From Epiperipatus broadwayi (Eukaryota > Onychophora > Udeonychophora > Euonychophora > Peripatidae): a DNA stretch of 64,000 nucleotides. Position 1 is the first letter of the stretch; each line of letters opens with the position of its first letter. A program made the translations under genes and the position numbers. Below the pieces are notes generated by a model. The model was given only the letters and a program-made list of their open reading frames with translations. It ran no database searches and had not been told where the DNA came from. The stretch is from contig JAQFVV010006342.1 in the NCBI GenBank assembly GCA_028023455.1, positions 1-64,000 on the forward strand, given 5' to 3'. This document shows positions 26,301-38,904 of this stretch, piece by piece.

Positions 26301-29300
26301 AATGTTTATTATTTTCTTTAGAGTCTTTTTTTTTTAAAAAAAAATGTTCTCCCAAAAGCGCATTATTTTTAAAGAGCGTTTTCCCCTGCTCCGTTGCTAT
26401 GATGATGAACAAGAACAAGAAACAATTCATTTCCTGGGTAGGTGCTCTATCTACTTCCGTAATAAGAATTTCAAGTTTTAAAATGAACAAAAAAAAAAAA
26501 TCCGACGTCTTTAAAAAATATCTTTAAAAATTCAACAAAATAATTATTAATCCATTTTAGAAAAGTTTATAAGAAAATTAATCCTTGGTTTTACTGTTTA
26601 GGATAATAATTATTAAAGACTCATAATGCTAAATTAATCCTACGAAGTTTATTCAATATTCTCTGCCGGCGCATCTGATGCATCACTTCATCCAATTTAA
26701 CTTAAGTTATCCAGTAAACTTTTAGTACTATATTTTGTATTTTCATGGATCCACCTTTTATTCGTCTACTTTATGTTCATTTTTTCTTACATAGGTTTTA
26801 TTTCTTAATAAAGTTCTTTAAAACAAATACTTCTAAAGATGCATTTTTTTTAAAAGTACTTCTGAGACAAGAAGTTTTATATATCACAACGCTTAAGTAA
26901 AATCTTCTCTGTAAGCTCTTTCTTTAATTCTTGCAAAAAAATATTTTTTTAAAAAATGTTTCCTTCAAAAAGGACTAAACATTTTATTCCTTTCATTATG
27001 ATATTCTATAAATAATTCATAAGATATAAGTATCTTATTCTTTTTTTTAAAAAAAAACTCTTGGATAAGCTTATAAATAATAATGTGTCTCCTATTTTTT
27101 TTTAGATGGCAAATAGCTTTCCATTGCATCTGTATATTGTCCATACTGTGGTTTTTATGTACAAAAACAATTCTCCAGTGAAGCATTAATAAAATAGTAT
27201 CAATAAACATTCTATGCATTTTTATATTATTATAATTTATATACATTTTATTTTGTAGTATACCCATTTTTCATTGCGAAATTTTAGGTTAAACTTAAAA
27301 TAAAATACTCCTGGTAAGCAAACTGTTAAAACTTAGCAAATTATTTCCATGAAGTTTCTAAAATATATTTTAAACTCTCTTTTGAAAAATACTTTTTTAA
27401 AAAATATCAATTAGTTTTTGCAAATAAAACTATAAAAATGTACTAAAAATTGACTAAAATAAAAATTTAAAAGTACTATCTCTTTTATAGCTACTGATAT
27501 ACCTTTCTCTGGTTTCAATCCATCATTAATCTCTTCTGATACCCCCTGTGCAATTTGTATTTATATTCTAGAAAATACATCATTTGATTGGTCAATTCTC
27601 ACTCTTAGTTTGAAATCAAATTTACATATTTTCAGTTTTACAGAATTAAATTTCCAAAATAAAAATTTATGATGTAATAAACCTTTGAAATATTATTTAT
27701 AATACTACTTTTAAATCAATTATTACTTTATCAAAATTATTTGAACATTTAAAATAACTTTTAAAATAATTTTAATAACCTATTCCACTCTTAATATTCA
27801 ATTTATCTATTTTTATTTAAACAAAATATTTAATTTTTTTATTAACTGTATTCATCTTTATAATACTACTTTAAAACATTTTAGAAACATTTTATAACGA
27901 CTATTTAATATTCACTTCTATGATAGATAGTAATTATATTCAGTTCTATAATACAACTTTTAAATATTTCAAACTTTGTTAATCTAAATTCAAACAAGCG
28001 TGTGTGTTTAACCATGTATTAACTTTTTAAAAGCCTGAAACGCGATATCGTGATTGTCACCTTTAGATTGCTCTAACTCGGCCAATTTTTTAGTTACATT
28101 GAAGAAAAAATACCCGTATTAAAGCTTAGAGCAAGGCCTATAAGAGGCTGCCCTCTTTTGAATCATTTTACAAGTAAAAAATCAATACTAGGAGGATTTT
28201 AAGTTGAACAAAAGAAGAAGGCCAGTTTTGATTGGTTGGATAATCTATTCCCAATCTATTCCTAATTCTTATTGGCTGATGATTCTGTTAAATATTTTTT
28301 CACTGCTAAAATGAAAATATATGTTTTGGAGTGTTTTTTTTATTATGTTTCGTACATATTATAAATAATTTTCATAAAATCTAATATTTCTAATAAAAAT
28401 ATAGTTATTTTACAAAAGTAGTAAGGTTTTATTAAAAAATTGTATACTTTACACGATTGTAAATTGAAAAAGAAACCAGCCGTAGCAGCAATTTTTGACA
28501 TCTTGTCAAGAGGTTAGATTGCTCCAAGCTGTTTATTTGATTTTCAAACAAAGATTAATGATTTAGAATATTTTTCTGGCATTATAATGTATTTTTGGTG
28601 TATTTTTTTAATAATATGCTGAAAGTATAATTATTTTGAGAAAGAAGTTAAGATTTTTCCTAAAAAATTCTTAAAAAATTCGTAACGTGAAATCTGGGAG
28701 GGATCTAAATGACATTAATAATGCTTCTAATTTGCTCGTAATGTTTTCTTTGATTTTTCCGCTTTTGAATATTTCTATAAAATACAAATAAAAATATATT
28801 TTTGAAATAACTTTCGTTTACTTTCTTAACATTATAAATAATTAATATACTTTTTGAAAACGAAACTAAAATTAATATACATTAAAAGATGAAAATATTT
28901 GTATCAAAAAGTTTGTCACTTGACCAATTAAAAGTTTCAGAGTTTTACTTCGCTGGACCAATAACAAAAGTGTTCTATTTAAGTGTTAAAAGTCACATGA
29001 TCAATATAAAATTGAGACAGACGATTTTCAATCTATTTCTCTGTCTAGATTAATAAAATTGCAATACTTTATTATATTAAATAATATAATTATAAAAATT
29101 TGGAAAAATAATTTAGAAAATCTAGAATTAAATACAATTTTCACTATCATAAAGTTTACTTTTAAAATATATGATATTAATTTTGACTATTAAAGATGAC
29201 TTATAAATTTAAAAATAACATTTATTAACTATAAGTTTTAAAACTATTAAAATTTAACATTTAAATATATTTTTAAATATTTATAGCTGAGTTATTTAAT

Positions 29301-30460
29301 ATGGCCAGCTTTTGCAACCATATGCAACAATATTTTAAGCTTTACTTAACTACTTTTAAATGATTCACTATAATTTTATATACTACGTGTTTTCTTTAGC
29401 TTCAAATTGTACTTTATAATATAATTGACAAACTATAATTAACATATCAAAAGAACATATTCTAAAATTTAATTTTTTTAGTAATTTACTATAATTGACT
29501 ATTTCTGACCTATAGCAAAGGGCACAATATATATATATATTGTCAGTCTGACAGTTTTACTTTAAGCCTTGGCAATTGGCTTTTATTAGCTACTGTACTG
29601 GGTAAAATACTTTTTAATTAAGTAAATTTAAATGGATAACTTCAAACATATATTAAAATATTATATATATATAATTTTTAAATAACTTAGTGTTTAGATA
29701 TATCTGTAATTTAGATGGAAAGAAACCACTCTACTCTTTTTCTGGGCAACTATAAATAGACTACATTTCATGTCAAATGTTTTAAAAAACAAGCAACCAC
29801 TCATTCTTAAAGCCTATTATTAAATAAACAACATTAATTGACAGTGCTGGAAATAGAGTGTGATCACATTTAAAAACCATATTTTAAATTCATCTTATTA
29901 CATATAAAAATTCAAATTAGGGCAGAGGAAGCTTGCTGCTTTTAATGACTTTGAATGAAATGCATTATTTACATAAATATACTTGTTAAATAGCATAGTG
30001 TTTAAACATATTATATTGAAGAAAATTATTCTTCATTTTTGCACTATGAATAGTCAGCACTTTACAAATAATAAGTCGATCTTAAAATCTGGTTTTTAAA
30101 TGAGATCAAGCTGTATTTTCAGCACTCACAATGAATGTTGATTTGTTTAATAATAGGCTTAAAAAAATAGAAGGTTACCCATTTTAAAATAGTTATTTAT
30201 GTCGGATGCATATATATATATATGAAAATTCTACCTCACATAAATATGTTATTATAAAAGGAAGAAAAAGATAACATAGCTAGTTTTGACACAGTGAAGT
30301 ATCTTCTGTTAACTTTGTCCAGAAATCATTTAATTATTAAAAAAATATACTAAAAAAAAAAAATAAAGTGAGAAAATATTTCTTTTTAAGAATGGTTATT
30401 ATGATTATTTTTACAAGTAGCAATCTTTGACAAGGTAGTTATAAAAATACTACTACTCAG
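23387..30460. other. Seven-kilobase A+T-rich desert
   Basis: No protein-like reading frame, RNA gene or dispersed repeat recognised. The minus-strand frames at 26230-26490 and 26965-27267 (86 and 100 codons) have no domain or motif and are rich in Lys/Asn/Ile/Phe, as expected by chance here. A locally less A+T-rich block near 28.02-28.27 kb carries CCAAT-type motifs (ATTGGTTGG, ATTGGCTGA). Others lie near 28.92-28.97 kb. No transcript can be tied to them. Confidence 0.5.
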
Positions 30461-30780
30461 ACTCTTAAATTTCCTTCAGTCATCTACTCCATTCTATACA
30501 ACTGATACACACATATGTGAAAAAGCTAAATGATTTCCAATATATGTATTTCATGCTGAACCAGCACTCATCAGTAAAGTTTGAAGATTTGTTATTTTTA
30601 ATGTAAACCGAGCATTGATTTATATATATGTGGGAGATGAATTGATGAGTGCTGATTCAGCACAAAATACCTATATTGAAGATCGTTTATCTTTTTCACA
30701 TGTATGTTGTGGTCAAGTGTATCAATTGTATAGGATGGTGTGGATGACTGAAGGGAACTTGAAAATCTGGGTTCAAATCT
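30461..30780. repeat. Foldback version of the R360 repeat
   Basis: The left arm (30461-30574, opposite orientation) and the right arm (30647-30780) are inverted copies of the distal part of the R360 repeat. They share TTTCATGCTGAACCAGCACTCATCA / TGAGTGCTGATTCAGCACAAA and the flanking CATATGTGAAAAAG / CTTTTTCACATGTATG. The short loop holds AAGTTTGAAGATTTG, normally found in the middle of the linear repeat. The overlapping frames of 62 and 80 codons on opposite strands are shadows of the hairpin. Confidence 0.75.
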
Positions 30781-30823
30781 CCTCAATTACATCTATCTTA
30801 AGTATACATATTATACCACTAAC

Positions 30824-30871
30824 ATCCCATGATCACCATCTCTATATTAGCACATAATTGTTGTAAACAAA
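30824..30871 (+). repeat. Conserved left flank shared by GGCAAAACTC MITE copies
   Basis: CATCCCATGATCACCATCTC...TTAGCACATAATTGTTGTAAACAA corresponds closely to 4475-4519. It joins the R360 foldback on its left to the MITE on its right. Confidence 0.6.
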
Positions 30872-31035
30872 GGCAAAACTCTCCATACAGTAGTGCCACC
30901 TTGTGCCAAACAGAGTAATCAATGAGGGATATTGGATGAGTAGGCACTAGATAGGGATTTTATGCACAAGCCTTTTGGCATCCATTGATTACTCTGTTTG
31001 GCACAGGGTGGCACTACTGTATGGAGAGTTTTGCC
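30872..31035. mobile_element. GGCAAAACTC-family MITE, 164 bp copy
   Basis: The arms GGCAAAACTCTCCATACAGTA...GTGCCACCTTGTGCCAAACAGAGTAATCAATG and the inverse ending in GAGAGTTTTGCC are nearly perfect. The interior keeps only the right half of the inner inverted layer (GGGATATTGGATGAGTAGGCACTAG...AGGGATTTTATGCACAAGCC), so this is a deletion derivative intermediate between the 100 bp and ~300 bp copies. Confidence 0.8.
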
Positions 31036-32014
31036 ATTGTTTATACATATTATACTTATATTTAAATATTAAAAATATTAATAATACAGTACTTAATTAT
31101 TTTTTTAAATAAAGGCAACGACAAATTTTTCAATAATGTAAATTAAAAACAAAAAATTGACTATTACATTACAATGACAGGAAAATCTTACAAACGTTTA
31201 AATAAATTATAATTTGTACTGAAGTTACGGGCTCTTTGTTTCTAACATAAATTTAGGTAAGAATAATAATCGAATGTTTCCACTACTCCGGAATTTATAA
31301 AAATTTCGAACATCGTAAAAGACGGATCAGGTCGCGATCCATGAATTATATATTCCAGAATATCCCATTTTACCGCTAGAACTAATCACGCAAAGCATAT
31401 TTTTATGTTAGCTGCTTAAACAAACGATTTACTCTTTCAAACATTTGAAATAATTCTTTGAAAATTCACCCACACAAACAGATTATTAATATGTTGAACG
31501 AACATTTTTTTCTGCCAATTTCCAAAAGAGATTACTTATTATTATTTTTTTTTTTTAAAAAAAAAATCGATGTTTTTTTTTTATTTATATAAAATTAAAG
31601 CAGTTAACATTCTTTTATAAAATTATGTGTATGATAAAAAGATAGATAATAAACTGTAATTTTAATGCTTAAGAAAAATGAAAATTAAAAGCAGCGATGA
31701 AAAACAATATCTAAAAAGTAGTAATTTAAATATTAATTTCAAAGATTTTTTAAAATGATAAGGCTCTGGTATGAAGCAAAATTAGTCAAAGCATATTTAA
31801 AACATTAATTAAAAATAGATTCTACGCATGTGTGTATATATGTAGATAATGTTTACATAAATGATAAATTCTATCTACTAATATAAACAGTCAGATTTTA
31901 AAACAACTAGCCAATTTCAATATGAAATATAAATAAAAAATTTATGTAGAAAATGCTAGATATCTGAAATATTTAATGTTAAATATTCATTTCCTTTTTA
32001 TTTAGCAACTTATC
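31036..32014. other. A+T-rich stretch without recognisable gene
   Basis: A slightly less A+T-rich patch at about 31.26-31.40 kb (ACGGATCAGGTCGCGATCC) has no reading frame or motif I can name. Confidence 0.5.
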
Positions 32015-32114
32015 GCGTTGGTGGCCGAGTGGTCAGCACAGCTGCTTTATAAGCTGTCCCGGGTTTGCGGGTTCGCTTCCCGGCCGAAGCTTTGACACAT
32101 GAGAAAAAAAAAAA
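32015..32114 (+). mobile_element. tRNA-Gly-derived short retroposon (tRNA-like head plus A tail)
   Basis: Bases 32015-32090 resemble a tRNA. They have an A box (TGGCCGAGTGG), a B box (GGTTCGCTTCC) and a 7 bp acceptor stem GCGTTGG/CCGAAGC with one G-A mismatch. There is an inserted segment after the anticodon arm, whose loop is eight bases (GCTTTATA) between ACAGCT and AGCTGT. It aligns with 60706-60775 and continues identically in kind after the head (TTTGACACATG here, TTTGACATATG there), then enters an A12 run. Loss of A58 in the T loop (TTCGCTT) and the aberrant anticodon loop argue against a working tRNA. A SINE-like retroposon is the better explanation. Confidence 0.7.
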
Positions 32115-35100
32115 ATTATTTTATCCTCGCCTGAATGAAGTGATTATTAGCTGTGACAAAATCTTTTCAAGCTAGACAACTTAAATAATATAAATCAGAA
32201 ATAAGTGAAAATTAATTAAAAATCTCACTATTAAGTTATAATTACAATTCTAAGGAATTAATTAGTATTATTCAATTAAGCTTTATATATAACAGAGACT
32301 TTAGTAAATAAGGTCTGTGGTGGTCTTATATATTGTACGGTTATTCTTCCACTGTCTCTGGCTTCCTACCATAAATCAGACTCAATAGAATTGCATCATG
32401 CAGTTCTGGATCATATTCAATATCTGATTATTAACATGTGATATTACATGTCATGTAATTACAAGAGTGTAATGGCTTCTAACTGAACTCTTTTGGTCTA
32501 GTCTGCCTATATATACTTTTGCCTTCTGGATAATTGTTTCATTCAGTTTCCAACTGACACCAATTAATTCATGTCTTTTGCTTTTTTAAAAAAACATCTA
32601 GATTAGTTTAATTTATCTGTATATATTTATTTTTTGTTTTTGCATATCCATTGTTTTAACACCATACTTCATTATTTACCCAGAAATTCAACTAATTAAT
32701 TCCTTGAATTTCTCTAATTATTTCCCTGTCATAAAACAAAATAAAACTATTAAAAATTTGAATTCTTTTAATAAATAGAAATGTCATTAGAATAACTATA
32801 AATAAATTATCAAAAGGAAAAAAAATCATGTTTAATATTAATATTTAAAATTAAAATTCAATATTTTTTTTATTAATTTAAATAGAGTAGACCAGATTAG
32901 AATTTGTAAGTAGCAAATACCAATTGTTTAAGTACCATTTTATTTCAAACAAAATATTATTTTAATAATAATACTAATAGTTGATTACTAATAACTTGTT
33001 ACCTTAAAATGCTACTGCTAATATGTGATATATTTTAAGTTTCACTTTACCTGCCAGATCATGCTTTTGACAAAAAAATCAGTGAAGAAATTAATCCATA
33101 GGAAATTAAATGCACAATACATATTTAAGTGTCTAGAAAAACTGAATTGCAAAGTAATAACAAAATTCAAAAAATTATAAAAAGCAATCTATAACAACTT
33201 GAGTACTAATATGGCATATGGTCTACCCACCAGATGAAGTTATTATTTTTTCATTTATTTTTGAATGTATGGATTATAAGTGTATGTTTGATAAAGTCAT
33301 AAAAGAAATATATTTAGGTATGAAAAAATTTATTTACATAAAAAATAGAAATTAGTTAACAAAAAATATATCAATAATAAATTAAAATACATGCAAAAAT
33401 GTGAATCTATAAAATAGAATTCCAAAAATAAAATCTTTTACAGCAGCAGGTTAAATAAAATCAAGCACAAAATGATTACTAAATAAAATAAAGAAAAAGA
33501 TAATTAAACCTATTACCAATCCTGAATAAACAAATTAACAACATCTTTTTTTGGACTTGTAAAAGTGAAGTAAATCATTTTCAGGAGTTTTTCTTTTCAT
33601 CCATGACAAAACTTCATCAGTCACAAAGGTCTCTCTTTATTGCATAATACTTGACAATTGGTCAACATTATAATAACTCAAGTAAAGTGAACTTTTATAA
33701 GGTGTATAAAAATGATGAAGCTATGTTAGCTGACAAAATAAATGTGACAGACTACAATTATAATGTCCAATGTTACAATGCCATGCAGTAATATAAAGCA
33801 CAGACAGGGAAGTATAAAATTGATACCTTATTGCAATTTAGGAAATGTGTGCTTCGATCTGGGTGCATTGTTTAATGGGTTTATCTTCCATTATTTCTTG
33901 AACAGTTTTTTTGGCTTATTGTGATTGCTTTTATTTGATAGAGTTGCTGCTGTGGTTTAGTTTTTGGAATATCATTTATTATGGATTTTCATCTCTGCAT
34001 ATATTTTATTTCCTAATGATGCATTTGTATGTTAAATAATTTATATTTTTTTTGTTAAATGTTATTTTTATTATTATTTTCTTGATTTCATTTAATATAT
34101 ATTGTTGGTCATAAATCAAGCAAAAATGAAAAAATGAGGATATTTTATTTTTTATTGACATTATTTTTTTGGATTATTAGGGGATGACTCTACTCTATAT
34201 AAGTACCCCAACTTGGATGTTAGATAATACGGAGTGTACAAATTACATACAAACTTAACAAATGTCTTCTTATTAATAATTTCAAACTGAAGAACTAGTG
34301 TATTTTAAATGTAACTTTTTTTTTCAATTTGTTATTGACATTATAACTGATGGACAACTTATTTCTCAAATAGGAGTAGAAGATTAAGGTCTTCAGTGAA
34401 AATTTTTTTTGAAAGAAAAAATAGGTTAAATTACTAATTAAAAATTTGCTATATTTTTTAAAATGTAAGCAATCAGAATTTTCACATTTGTGTGCTTGAT
34501 TTTAGAATTTACATTTTAAATAGATATTACTTTTTTTTTTACTGTTTTGCAATTTTTTTTAATAAGTATATATGTGCATTTTATTTCTTATTGATTACCT
34601 TTTTTATTACTTTTATTTAGTTGCACTTATTGTCATTGATAATTTTTTATAGAATATTTTTCTAAATATTGCTTTGGTTATCAGAAAGTTTCTTAATAAT
34701 AAATATGTACATTTACAAAAAAATAATTCATAAATTAATAAATTACAATAAATGTGGTAGATAAAAGCAATAAAAGTAATTAATCGATAAAAATAAATAA
34801 ATAAATGCATATAAGCATTTTTTAAAACTAAATAAATAAAATTGTAAAACAACAATAACAAGTAACCTATAACAAGAGCAGAAAGGAATCAGTATTTGAA
34901 CTATAATTTTATTTAGCATGTAATGAAATGTGAAATGTATGGCTACCTTTAGAAAATGTAGGTTTTCATTAATAATTAAGTCCATCCCCATTATCTTGAT
35001 TTTTTTTTTATTGTCATCTGAAAAGTAATGTATCCCTCAGTTGTTATTTGTTTTGAAATTACTAAAATAAAATATTTGTTAACTTTATTATTTAAATACA

Positions 35101-35149
35101 ATATTGTCATTACTTATTGCTACCATTCAAGTTTGTATGGACTTTATTA
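32115..35149. other. A+T-rich stretch without recognisable gene
   Basis: A ~28-codon stop-free minus-strand trace at about 32.33-32.42 kb (contains YDPELHDAILLSLIYGRK) is protein-like, but I recognise no family and see no convincing exon boundaries. No RNA gene found. Short frames at 34.6-35.0 kb are A+T artefacts. Confidence 0.4.
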
Positions 35150-35380
35150 TTATTATTTTGTAATTTTTGTTACACAAATAAACATTTAATGTGCATTTAA
35201 TTGTGATGTGATGTACTGTGACTTCTCCTTAAATGGAGTCAGGAATCTCTCAGCAGCTATGCCCAGAGAAACCTGTTAGCCACTTTATCTTCCTTTTCCA
35301 TTGTCCACCCTAAGTTTTCCCATAATCTGCTCCATCCCATTTCCACAACATAATCTTTGTCAACTCCATGACCTTCATAT

Positions 35381-36052
35381 CTAAATCCCCCTTATTTTTC
35401 CCAAACCTAGCATAAAAACCAATAACTCACTTTCTGTATAATCACTTTGTTCATATTTAACCTTCCATAACTTCATTATTTGTACTCTTTCTGCTTCCAA
35501 ACATTTACATTGAAGTAACAGATGCTTAATATTTTCTATGCCTTCTTTACACAACTTGCAGACTAAATCACCCATATTTTTCCATTTATGTGTATATTCC
35601 CTTGTTGCTAAAGATCCCGTTCGAGCCTTAAACAATAAACTACTTTTCTTACTATTATCATAAATTAACTCACACCCAATGTTCCATTTACTTTTATATA
35701 TATTTAAACTCATTTTACTCTCCATACTAGTTCTCCATCTCTCCAACTCCCTATTCTTTATTAATGCATCTATTCTTCTATCCCACTCCTTCCCACTATA
35801 ACACTCAACAATCCTCCTAACACAATCATCCCATCTTTTGTACAAGTATACTGACATAACTTCTTTATCAAAATCTTCTGCATACCGCATTACCTTTCTC
35901 ACCCATCTTTTGTACAAGTATACTGACATAACTTCTTTATCAAAATCTTCTGCATACCGCATTACCTTTCTCACCCATCTTGTTGGCTGCCCTTTACTTG
36001 TAACCCAATTAAATACTATTTTGGCTATTCTTTTATTATCCATAAACTGCAA
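35381..36052 (-). pseudogene. CR1 ORF2 C-terminal part with CCHC finger
   Basis: This segment continues the reverse transcriptase in another frame after a frameshift near 36,055. It includes the thumb/connection region and a C-x2-C-x8-H-x4-C finger (C165, C168, H177, C182 of this frame) typical of LINE ORF2 C-termini, and it ends at a natural stop near 35381. Residues 26-49 and 50-73 are the same 24 residues twice (RWVRKVMRYAEDFDKEVMSV... unit). This reflects an exact 72 bp tandem duplication that keeps the frame. The plus-strand frames overlapping it are shadows. Confidence 0.85.
35831..35974. repeat. Exact 72 bp tandem duplication inside the LINE
   Basis: 35831-35902 and 35903-35974 are identical base for base, and a few bases of a third unit (CCATCT) follow. 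The length is a multiple of three, so the reading frame survives. Identity of the two units indicates a recent slippage or unequal-exchange event, or an assembly artefact. Confidence 0.95.
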
Positions 36053-37089
36053 TTATTGAACATTTTCAATTTGCTTTTTGAATCCCTCATATAAAAACTT
36101 GACCATCCCATTTCTCCTTGAATTGCCTCTTTTGCTGTCCATACCTCAGCATCTAATGCATGTCTTCCTACTTCCCTTTGTACTTTTTCTAAGCAATCTA
36201 ATACCCCTCTACTAACACATAATGCATCATTGTCGTATGTTAACCCTGCTACTGCCATTCCCTTCCATACAATTCTAGCTACATCATATTTATTATATAA
36301 AAACAGTGTTAATTTTTTTATCAATCCCTTTCTTTTCTTTGCTTCATTTATCAATTTTTTCTCCCATTCATCCAAGCAATTTTTCTTATTACTCAAGATG
36401 ATTCCCAAATAACTATATCTATTCACCACACTTAACTTTATATTCCCCAATAAGAAATCTTTGTCTTCTCTTTCCCCAATATTCACCATCATTATATTTG
36501 ATTTTTCTTCACTAAATTTAATCCCCATATCTTTCCCCACCCTTGTGCATGTCCTCAGCATAACTTCCATATCTTCTCTTCTTTCTGCACACAAAAAGAC
36601 ATCATCCATAAAAAAAAGACCGGACAATGTATATACTCTCTTGCCACCTGTTAATGGTATCTCTATCCCTCTTCTTAGTCTTTCTATTGCTCTCTCCATT
36701 TCACTCAAATACAACATGAACAAAATAGGTGACATAGGACATCCTTGCCTCAGTCCCACCCCATTTTTAATTTTAACTGATTTTATATCCCCTAATTGAT
36801 ATGTATAGTAATTATTTTCATATAATTTCTTAATAACACCCACTAAAGCTTCATTCATTCCCAGATTTGCTAAACTTATCCATAATCTATTTCTATTCAC
36901 TCTATCATATGCCTTCTCTTTATCTATAAAACTCATATATAACTGTCTACCTGAATTTCTACTCATATCTATAAGTTGTGTAACTACAAATAAACTATCT
37001 CCTATATGCCTATCTGACCTAAAACCTCCTTGCATTTCCCCCACTAAATTATTTTCTTCCATCCATTTTGCAACTCTTCCAGCCACCAT
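36025..37089 (-). pseudogene. CR1 ORF2 reverse transcriptase domain
   Basis: Target-primed reverse transcription is the role of this domain. Visible motifs in order (residues of this frame): finger motif GGFRSDRHIGDSL (21-33), motif A FIDKEKAYDRV (54-64) with the catalytic aspartate at 56, motif B GLRQGCPMSPILF (112-124), and motif C FMDD (160-163) with its two aspartates. The usual residue before DD is alanine (FADD/YADD), so methionine is unusual. Upstream the same frame is closed by a TGA at 37132-37134, at a position where NNYRPI is expected in LINEs. This suggests a CGA-to-TGA change. Downstream the frame runs off at about 36,055 through a frameshift. Confidence 0.92.
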
Positions 37090-37131
37090 ATATGAAAAAA
37101 CGTTATATAAAACTGATGTTACTGCTATTGG

Positions 37132-38445
37132 TCAATAATTATTTAACTTTCTATGATCCTTATCTTTTCCTTTAAATAATAATCTTACTCTTGTATTACT
37201 CCAACTAACCGAAAAAACTCTCTTCTGTGCCATCTTATTAAAACATGATAGTAACTTTACTTTTGCCCTATGCCCCAAATTCATTACTATCTCTGCTGCC
37301 CATCCATCTAATCCTCTTGCCTTACCACTTCTCAATTTCTTCCCTGCCTCATTCAGTTCATTTTCTGTAAATGCAATATTCCCATTACTATATGCTTTCA
37401 TATTTTCTATCCCTCTGTCCTTCATATCTAACATCTTTTCTATATCCATTACATAACTATTCAATATTCTCTCTAATTCTTCTCTAGAGCTACACTCTAT
37501 TCCCTCCTCATCCAGTAATACTATCTCTCTCTCCCCTAAATTTCTCCTTTTAATGTAATTCCAAATTTTTTTACTCCCATCTCTTCCACTTTTATTAATA
37601 TCATCCAATAATTTACTATTTAGTTTCATTCTCTCTCTATAATTATCTATTTTAGCTAACTTCTTCTTTTCTAAGTAATTTTCCCATTTAGCATTAATAT
37701 CTTTTTCACTTTCTTTGTTCTTAATAGCACACTTATATTCTCTGCATGCTTTCCCCCTCTCTTTTACACTTTTACTAACTCTCATTTTTCTATTACTTTT
37801 ATTTTTCTGAATATTCTCACCTAAAACCCTATTTGCAACTTTTTCTATTTCATCACACCAGTCCTCATACTCATTTCCAATCAACTCTTCCATGGTTTCT
37901 TCAACTTGTGTTTTATACTCTTCTAACTTATTCTTATCATTTACTCTCCATCCACATCTTTCACTATTGTTTCTACTTTTATTACTATTTTCCATCACAT
38001 TACTAACCATTTCAATTACAACAAAATTATGATCACTATTACATACTCTCTCTTCATTATCAAACACCTTAATTTTCCGTACTTTATTCATTCCCTCTTT
38101 CTCTACCAATATATAATCTATTGTGTGGGATATATTATTTCTAGACCATGTATATTGTCCCTCATAAATATTAGATAAGTTTCCAATGCTCAAATTTACT
38201 CTCTGACAAGTTTTCTTCAAAAGCTGTCCATTCTTATTGTCTACATCATCAATTTCTTCAATATGCCCATTCATATCTCCTATAACTATTATTCTCTTCC
38301 CCTTTTCTTTAAAACTCTGTATATCCTTAACTAGGCACTCATATATGCTATTGTTCCATTCCATTATAGTTTGACTATCTCCAGTAGCTATATAAACTAT
38401 AGCCACCATCCATTCTTGTTTTCCCAACCCTATTTCAAACCACAT
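37132..38445 (-). pseudogene. CR1 ORF2 endonuclease (C-terminal part) and linker to RT
   Basis: Apurinic-type endonucleases nick the target DNA for LINE insertion. Here GDMNGH (residues 56-61, cf. GDFNAH), YTWSRNNISHTIDYILV (97-113) and the catalytic SDH (137-139) are present. They are followed by a ~270-residue charged linker and the start of the RT (RVRLLFKGKDK, LNNY). The frame ends at the TGA described for the RT entry, so the stop is internal to the ancestral protein rather than its end. The N-terminal endonuclease strands lie in the frame at 38459-38803. Confidence 0.9.
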
Positions 38446-38458
38446 ATGTTCTTGGCAT

Positions 38459-38903
38459 TTAACAGTATTTAAATATTTTTTTGATATAACACCTATACCA
38501 CCACCTTTTTTCTTTCTCTTTTCTATTTATACCCTGCCATACCAAATCTTCCAAAACAGGTTCTTCTTCTTCTCTTAGATGTGTTTCCACTACTGCTAAT
38601 ACCTCAAGCTCTTCATTTTCAATTGCTTTGTTTAATTCCTGCCACTTTTCTGGTCTCCTACCACCTTGCATATTCAAATACCCAATTTTAACAATTTTTT
38701 CTTTCCTAACTACTCTTTTATAAATTTTTTTTATTCTTTCTTCTCCATTATGCTTATAAATAACTTGCTTACCATTTATTTTACAGACCCATTCCCTCTC
38801 CACATCTACATTTATATCTAAATCAACTGCCCTTTGTTTAATCCTTACATCCCATCCATTCTTCTTCTTTTTAATAACACTACAATTTAAAATCCCACCC
38901 CCC
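38459..38903 (-). pseudogene. CR1 ORF2 N-terminus and start of endonuclease
   Basis: A basic N-terminal segment leads into KIGYLNMQGGRRPEKW and VVETHLREEE, the first strands of a LINE endonuclease (N and E metal/DNA ligands). The 3' part is out of frame with 38445: the conserved GGGIGV block is split by a one-base shift in the A-run near 38,510. The frame is open back to about 38903, overlapping the last codons of ORF1 in a different phase. The only in-frame initiators visible are non-ATG (for example GTG at 38803), so the true start is unclear. Confidence 0.8.
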
Positions 38904-38904
38904 T

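Noticed and set aside
26230-27267. Minus-strand frames of 86 and 100 codons
   Set aside because: They have no recognisable motif, composition expected from A+T-rich DNA, and no exon-like boundaries or conserved features.
28020-28980. Cluster of CCAAT-type motifs as a possible promoter
   Set aside because: The motifs are short and common, no TATA/initiator pair with an adjoining gene is visible, and the block may simply be an old repeat.
30598-30857. Overlapping 62- and 80-codon frames on opposite strands
   Set aside because: They lie in the R360 foldback and reflect its inverted arms, with no domain.
34190-34240. TATA-box-like CTATATAAG followed by C-rich sequence
   Set aside because: Single TATA-like words are expected often in such A+T-rich DNA, and no transcript or coding sequence follows.
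35838-36799. Plus-strand frames of 60-112 codons opposite the LINE
   Set aside because: They are antisense shadows of the reverse-transcriptase coding sequence.
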